Source: Patescibacteria group bacterium
GTDB lineage: Bacteria > Patescibacteriota > Minisyncoccia > JAHIHE01
DNA length: 8,394 nucleotides
Direction: 5' to 3'
NCBI GenBank assembly: GCA_018899995.1
Contig: JAHIHE010000062.1
Span: forward strand, 1 to 8,394
This document shows, piece after piece, positions 4,282 through 8,394 of the stretch (positions within the stretch are counted from its first letter, which is position 1; every line of letters starts with the position of its first letter). A model generated the notes under the pieces. The model did not search any database and was not told where the DNA came from. It was given only the letters and a program-made list of their open reading frames with translations. The position numbers and the translations under genes were made by a program.

Positions 4282-7071
4282 CTATAATTGATTGGATAAT
4301 AACCTTTTTCGCTCATTAAGTTTTGCGATATTTTCTTTTTCCGCCTTAATCCTTTTTTTAAACTCTTCAACCACTTTCGCTGGCGCTTTGGCTAAAAAAT
4401 TTTTATCAGCTAAATTTTTATTGATAGCGTCTATCTGTTTTTCGCCTTTGTCAATCTTTTTAACCAAAGCGCGGATAATTTCTCCACCTTCGGCGGACCC
4501 GCCGGAGGCGGGAAAATCAATCATGCCTTCAAGCGGCAAATAAATATCAATGCCGCCAACTGCAAGATAAATCGCGTTATCAATTTTTTTACCGGCTTTT
4601 TTAATTTCCAATTCCCCGATGCCGGTGCGCATTTTTCTTATCAATGTTTCATTTTCTTTAATAAAATTCGCATATCTGCCAGCGTAAATTACCGCTTTAA
4701 TTTTTTTTGACGGCTCTATTTTGTTTTCGGCTCGGGCATTGCGAATAGCGCTTATAATATCTTTAATTACTAAATAAAAAATATCAGACGATTTTACCAG
4801 TTTAACAATATTCATTTCTTTTGGCCACTTTTCAATCATTAACAATCGCCGCTCTCCTGTTTTTTTCCAAACAGTCTCTGTCACAAAGGGAATGAATGGG
4901 TGCCATAATTTCAATAAAATTTTTAAAATATTTATTAGAATCTTCTGTTTCTCCGGACTGTTTTCAAGCTTGCTGGCTTCAATATACCAATCGGCAAAGT
5001 AATTCCGAGTAAAATCTTGCAATTTTTCCCCCGCTTGAGAAAAGTTATAGCTATTTATATTTTCACCCACCTCTTTAATTAATACATCTGTCTCAACTAA
5101 AATCCATTTGTCTATCGGCGTCAATTTATCTATTGCGATTTCCTCCGTATTGGCCCTGTCATTTTTCGTCTGCAATATATACCTGCTTATATTCCAAAGC
5201 TTGTTGACGAAATTCCTGTAACCCTCAACCCTTTCTTCAAAAAACCGCATATCATTACCGGGCGTAGCGCCGATAATCAAACTTAGACGCAATGCGTCAG
5301 CGCCGTATTTTTTGATAATCTCCAGCGGGTCTATGCCGTTGCCTAAAGATTTGGAAAATTTGCGGCCGGCTTTATCTCTTAGGATACCATGGATATAAAC
5401 TTCCTTAAACGGAATCTGATCAATCGCGTAGGTTGACATCAAAATCATGCGCGCCATCCAAAAAAATACCAGTTCCGAGCCCATTTGCATCCAGCTAGTA
5501 GGATGAAATTCTTTCAAGTCGTTTAATTTTTCCGGTTTACCCGTCGTAGCTTTAGCGGAGGCGGGCCAGCCCAAAGTGGAAAAAGTCCAAAGTCCGGACG
5601 AAAACCAAGTGTCTAAGGTGTCGATGTCTTGCGTCCAGCCCTCGCTTTTCGGTGGTTCGGTTCCAATATAAATCTCTTGATCGGCTTTTGAATTTTGAAT
5701 TTCCGATTTTAAATTTATTTGGGATTTGGGATTTGGGATTTGGGATTTATCCCTGTACCAAACAGGAATTCTGTGCCCCCACCAAATCTGCCTTGAGATA
5801 CACCAATCCCTGAGATTATCAATCCAATTTAAATAAATTTTACCGAATCTGTCCGGCGTAATTTTTATTTTCTGTTTCGCGTCGCCATTATGACCGACTG
5901 TCACTGCTTCGCGCATCAAATCTTTGAGGCATTTTTCCTTTCCCGGAATTTTTTTATTGACACCAACAAACCATTGCGTCATCGGCAACACTTCCACAAC
6001 ATCGCCGAAGCGATCCGAAATGCCGACATTCTGCGTTATATCTTCTTCTTTAATTAAAAGTTTATTTTCTTCCAACCATTTAACAAATTTTTTGCGCGCT
6101 TCTTCAATTGATAAATTTTGATATTCTTTTCCGGCTTCGGCAGTCATTTTACCATTTTTAGAAATAACCTGAACCAATTCCAATTTATGTTTTACATATA
6201 AATCGTAGTCAGTCATACTATGCGCCGGTGTAACACCCACCGCGCCAGTGCCAAATTTTATATCCATGCTTTCATCGGCAATAATTTTTATTTTGAGGGG
6301 TTTAGCCGCGCCGATGTCTACTATAAATGTTTGGCCGATATATTTTTTATACCTCTTGTCTTTCGGATTAACCGCCACAGCCATATCGCCCAATTTAGTT
6401 TCCGGCCGGGTAGTGGCAATCGAAATCGGAAATTCTTTGCTGTATTTAAAAGTATATAGTTTTGCGGTCCGCTCAACATAAACCAATTCCTCATCAGAAC
6501 AAGTTGACTGGCCTTTAACCGACCAGTTAACGACGCGATATCCCCGATAAATCAATCCGTCGCGATACATTCTGGCAAAAACTTCGTTTACCGCCCGCGT
6601 TCTATCCTTGTCAAAAGTGTAAGCCATGCGATCCCAATCGCAACTTGTGCCCATCTTGCGGATTTGCCCCAAAATTGTCGCTTTTGACTGTTCCGCAAAG
6701 TCGCGGATAATTTCCAGCAGTTTTTCCCGGCCAAGTTCCTGGCGGGGATTTTTATATTTTCCGGATTTGACCAGATCGCTTTCCACTTTGGCCTGAGTCG
6801 CAACAGCGGCATGATCAGTGCCCGGGATCAATAGCGCTTTTTTGCCTTGCATCCGCTGATAACGGATCATCGTGTCCATCAAAGAATTTTCCAAAGCATG
6901 GCCCAAATGCAAAATTCCTGTTACATTCGGCGGCGGCATGGCAACGGAAAATTTTTCGGCCTTCGGAGGCAAATCCAAATTATCCGGATTGAAATATCCG
7001 GACTCTTCCCATATTTTATAAATTTTATCTTCCACTTCCCTCGGGTTGTAGGTTTTTGGAATTTCGGGCAT
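4282..7071 (-). CDS. valS: Valyl-tRNA synthetase with three in-frame repeat insertions
   Basis: This cytoplasmic class I enzyme joins valine to tRNA(Val). From the ATG at 7071 it has 929 residues. Visible parts in order: PPPNVTGILHLGHA with the HIGH-type HLGH at 55-58; GTDHAAVATQ at 84-93; the CP1 editing domain with TTRPET at 220-225 and TGAVGVTPAH; CISRQIWWGHRIPVWY; LDTWFSSGLW; FFWMARMI; the KMSKS-type loop KFSKS at 571-575; the anticodon-binding helices; and a C-terminal coiled coil containing NKNLADKNFLAKAP, typical of ValRS. An in-frame ATG at 7131 would overlap the upstream gene by 50 bp and is rejected. Three stretches look inserted: about 442-464 (repeat heptamers), 504-513 (ASAKATTGKP) and 854-863 (PASGGSAEGG), all in loops or at domain edges. 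The gene starts 10 bp after the ATPase stop, so the two are probably cotranscribed. No Shine-Dalgarno site is visible. Confidence 0.97.
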   Translation of the reverse strand: MPEIPKTYNPREVEDKIYKIWEESGYFNPDNLDLPPKAEKFSVAMPPPNVTGILHLGHALENSLMDTMIRYQRMQGKKALLIPGTDHAAVATQAKVESDLVKSGKYKNPRQELGREKLLEIIRDFAEQSKATILGQIRKMGTSCDWDRMAYTFDKDRTRAVNEVFARMYRDGLIYRGYRVVNWSVKGQSTCSDEELVYVERTAKLYTFKYSKEFPISIATTRPETKLGDMAVAVNPKDKRYKKYIGQTFIVDIGAAKPLKIKIIADESMDIKFGTGAVGVTPAHSMTDYDLYVKHKLELVQVISKNGKMTAEAGKEYQNLSIEEARKKFVKWLEENKLLIKEEDITQNVGISDRFGDVVEVLPMTQWFVGVNKKIPGKEKCLKDLMREAVTVGHNGDAKQKIKITPDRFGKIYLNWIDNLRDWCISRQIWWGHRIPVWYRDKSQIPNPKSQINLKSEIQNSKADQEIYIGTEPPKSEGWTQDIDTLDTWFSSGLWTFSTLGWPASAKATTGKPEKLNDLKEFHPTSWMQMGSELVFFWMARMILMSTYAIDQIPFKEVYIHGILRDKAGRKFSKSLGNGIDPLEIIKKYGADALRLSLIIGATPGNDMRFFEERVEGYRNFVNKLWNISRYILQTKNDRANTEEIAIDKLTPIDKWILVETDVLIKEVGENINSYNFSQAGEKLQDFTRNYFADWYIEASKLENSPEKQKILINILKILLKLWHPFIPFVTETVWKKTGERRLLMIEKWPKEMNIVKLVKSSDIFYLVIKDIISAIRNARAENKIEPSKKIKAVIYAGRYANFIKENETLIRKMRTGIGELEIKKAGKKIDNAIYLAVGGIDIYLPLEGMIDFPASGGSAEGGEIIRALVKKIDKGEKQIDAINKNLADKNFLAKAPAKVVEEFKKRIKAEKENIAKLNERKRLLSNQL
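4483..4513. repeat. GC-rich palindrome in valS encoding PASGGSAEGG
   Basis: CCTTCGGCGG at 4487-4496 faces CCGCCGGAGG (4499-4508) with one mismatch. It is the valS copy of the hsp20 element at 3934-3963, with 25 identical bases and the same frame. It encodes ValRS residues 854-863, just before the C-terminal coiled coil, between GMIDF and EIIRALVKKI; ordinary ValRS proteins run through this point without such a glycine/serine-rich patch. Confidence 0.82.
5533..5565. repeat. Palindromic element in valS encoding ASAKATTGKP
   Basis: CCCGTC at 5540-5545 faces GGCGGG at 5560-5565 with one mismatch around a centre containing AGCTTTAGC. It encodes ValRS residues 504-513 between STLGWP and EKLNDLKEFHP, a joint where family members normally continue directly. 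The core matches the hsp20 element at 3885-3916 in sequence and reading frame. Confidence 0.65.
5680..5748. repeat. Tandem ATTTGGG heptamers and AATTTTGAATTT-type words inside valS
   Basis: ATTTGGG is repeated four times at 5717-5744 and followed by ATTT (to 5748); the adjoining bases to about 5680 are made of TTTTGAATTT-like words. The minus-strand translation is KSQIPNPKSQINLKSEIQNSK, residues about 442-464, between VWYRD and QEIYIGTEPP. The 69 bases keep the frame. The words resemble those of the pilM/pilN repeat (2229-2353). Confidence 0.82.
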
Positions 7072-7081
7072 AAAAATTATT

Positions 7082-8392
7082 TTAGAAATAATAAATTGGA
7101 TAAAATAAAATTTTACAGCCGTCTTTTTCAATCATTCCTTGAAAATTTTTTGTCAGCACCAATCCTTTTTTCGGCTTAAAGCTTTTTACAAAACTTATAA
7201 AACTTCTTGACACCGTCGGTTTTTCAAAAGAAGAAAACTTCACTTCTATGGGGAAAATTTCACCTTTTAAATTAACGATAAAATCAACCTCTGCGCCAAT
7301 TTTAGAGCGCCAAAAATTTATTCCGCCAAAACCATTTAAAAATGATTTTAATTTCAAATAAACAACATTTTCCGCCATCGCTCCGACATCGCTTCTTCTT
7401 TCAAACGAAACCGCATTTCCAATTAAACTATTGCGAAAGCCCAAATCGAAAAAATAAACTTTGGGATTTTTTGACAATTCTTTTTGCTTATTTTTAAAAT
7501 ACGGCCTCGCAAAATCTACGATAAAAGTTTCTTGAAGTATTCTCAAATGATCAATGGTTTTTCGATAATCCAACTGAGATGCTTGGCTTAAATTTTTATA
7601 AACCAAAATATTTCCAATTTGCGCGGCTAAAAATTGGCTCATTAATAAAAGATTCTTATCTGTAGCTAATTCCAGCAGCCCCTTTATGTCTTTTAGAATA
7701 TAATTATTTTGAATATCATTTAAAACTTTTAATTTCTCATCCGCGCTTTCCGATAAAACTACTCTTGGGTAGCCGCCCCAAATGGCATATTCCTCAAATA
7801 GCTTTAAAAACTCGGAAGCAAAAACATCTTCTGCGTCTTTAAAATATTCTCCCGCTTCCTCGGCTAAAACCCAATCCGTAAGCTTTTTATTTTTATCTTT
7901 ATACATTCTCTGCAATCGCTCATTTTTAACCGCTAAAAATTCGCCAAAATTAAGCGGATAAAGAGAGAAAGTTAAAATGCGGCCAACCATATATTTTCCC
8001 ACTTGCGCTTTTATGTCCAAAGAAGATGAACCGGTAATGATAATTTTTACATCTTTTACCGTATCAAATATCAATTTTAATTTTTGCCCGCCTTCAATTG
8101 AATACTGAAACTCATCCAACATCAAATAAAAAACATTATTTGCTTTACCAATATTTTTATAAGAGTTAATAAAAGCGATGGGGTCGCTGTCAAACTGATT
8201 TAATAAAATCCTGTTTTCAAAAGTGACAATTTTAATGTTTTCCGGCTTAACAGCCTTTTCGTTAATTAAATATTCTTTTATTAAATCCAAAAGCGTTGTT
8301 TTGCCGCTTTGCCGCGGTCCAATAATCGCCAAATACTCTTTTTTGTCCAAAAAAGGTTTTATTTGATTGATTAATTCTCTATTTACCAGCAT
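7082..8392 (-). CDS. AAA_14/DUF4143-family ATPase
   Basis: The 436-residue protein has an N-terminal AAA ATPase domain: Walker A GPRQSGKTT at 25-33, Walker B FYLMLDEFQ with D93 and E94, and a sensor-1 strand IITGSSS ending at 124. The C-terminal half is the DUF4143 domain. It includes 'EEYAIWGGYPRVVLSE' and, near the end, AEVDFIV followed by FPIEVK; D370, E383 and K385 are spaced like the PD-(D/E)xK nuclease core, a resemblance long noted for this domain but without proven activity here. The family is common and often accessory in small-genome bacteria and archaea; its cellular role is unknown. The ATG at 8392 gives a typical N-terminus, but the window ends 2 bases further, so a slightly longer start cannot be excluded. 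valS begins 10 bp downstream. No insertion repeats were seen in this gene, unlike its neighbours. Confidence 0.9.
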   Translation of the reverse strand: MLVNRELINQIKPFLDKKEYLAIIGPRQSGKTTLLDLIKEYLINEKAVKPENIKIVTFENRILLNQFDSDPIAFINSYKNIGKANNVFYLMLDEFQYSIEGGQKLKLIFDTVKDVKIIITGSSSLDIKAQVGKYMVGRILTFSLYPLNFGEFLAVKNERLQRMYKDKNKKLTDWVLAEEAGEYFKDAEDVFASEFLKLFEEYAIWGGYPRVVLSESADEKLKVLNDIQNNYILKDIKGLLELATDKNLLLMSQFLAAQIGNILVYKNLSQASQLDYRKTIDHLRILQETFIVDFARPYFKNKQKELSKNPKVYFFDLGFRNSLIGNAVSFERRSDVGAMAENVVYLKLKSFLNGFGGINFWRSKIGAEVDFIVNLKGEIFPIEVKFSSFEKPTVSRSFISFVKSFKPKKGLVLTKNFQGMIEKDGCKILFYPIYYF

Positions 8393-8394
8393 AT

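Noticed and set aside
7072..7131. Longer valS start at 7131
   Set aside because: It would overlap the ATPase gene by 50 bp, and the added residues are hydrophobic and unlike ValRS. MPEIPKTYNPREVE from 7071 is the usual N-terminus.
1..8394. UGA read as glycine, as in some Patescibacteria
   Set aside because: All genes are full length under the standard code, ending in TAA or TAG. Nothing here calls for recoding, although the absence of TGA stops in six genes is not decisive.

Overview
The window looks like a piece of a Patescibacteria (Candidate Phyla Radiation, Parcubacteria-like) chromosome. The support is indirect: an AT-rich genome with almost no canonical Shine-Dalgarno sites, type IV pilus proteins PilM, PilN, PilO and PilB in a row with no pilP or secretin gene pilQ between pilO and pilB, an AAA/DUF4143 ATPase, and short palindromic repeats both between and inside genes. 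The peptides these repeats encode (PASGGSAEGG, NPVRNAISNG, SQIPNPKSQI) resemble ones I associate with such genomes, but that is recollection and was not searched.

All six genes lie on the minus strand, so transcription runs from high to low coordinates: an AAA_14/DUF4143 ATPase (8392-7082), valS for valyl-tRNA synthetase (7071-4282), a small heat shock protein (4083-3550), pilM (3455-2358), pilN (2141-1581), pilO (1464-703) and the start of pilB (588 to beyond the left edge). The ATPase and valS are 10 bp apart. A possible promoter lies between valS and hsp20 (about 4234-4262). PilM, PilN and PilO should form the inner-membrane alignment platform of a type IV pilus and PilB should power pilus extension. 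The lack of pilP and pilQ here fits an envelope without an outer membrane.

The notable feature is the repeats. Each junction in the pil region holds a different or diverged inverted-repeat element: G/C-run elements at pilN/pilO and pilO/pilB, an AAATC-type element at pilM/pilN, an AAGTTTAT-type element at hsp20/pilM, and a composite one at valS/hsp20. Palindromic or tandem elements also sit inside coding sequences without breaking the frame. There is one in pilO, at least four in the N-terminal arm of hsp20 and three in valS. One 30-bp element occurs in both hsp20 and valS in the same frame and encodes the same ten residues. A 16-bp palindrome occurs twice in hsp20 in two different frames. 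This resembles the Rickettsia palindromic elements, which also insert in frame into genes. It is the best candidate in the window for a little-described system: several repeat families that tolerate, or are selected for, in-frame residence in essential genes.

No RNA genes, CRISPR arrays, transposase genes or clear intrinsic terminators were seen.
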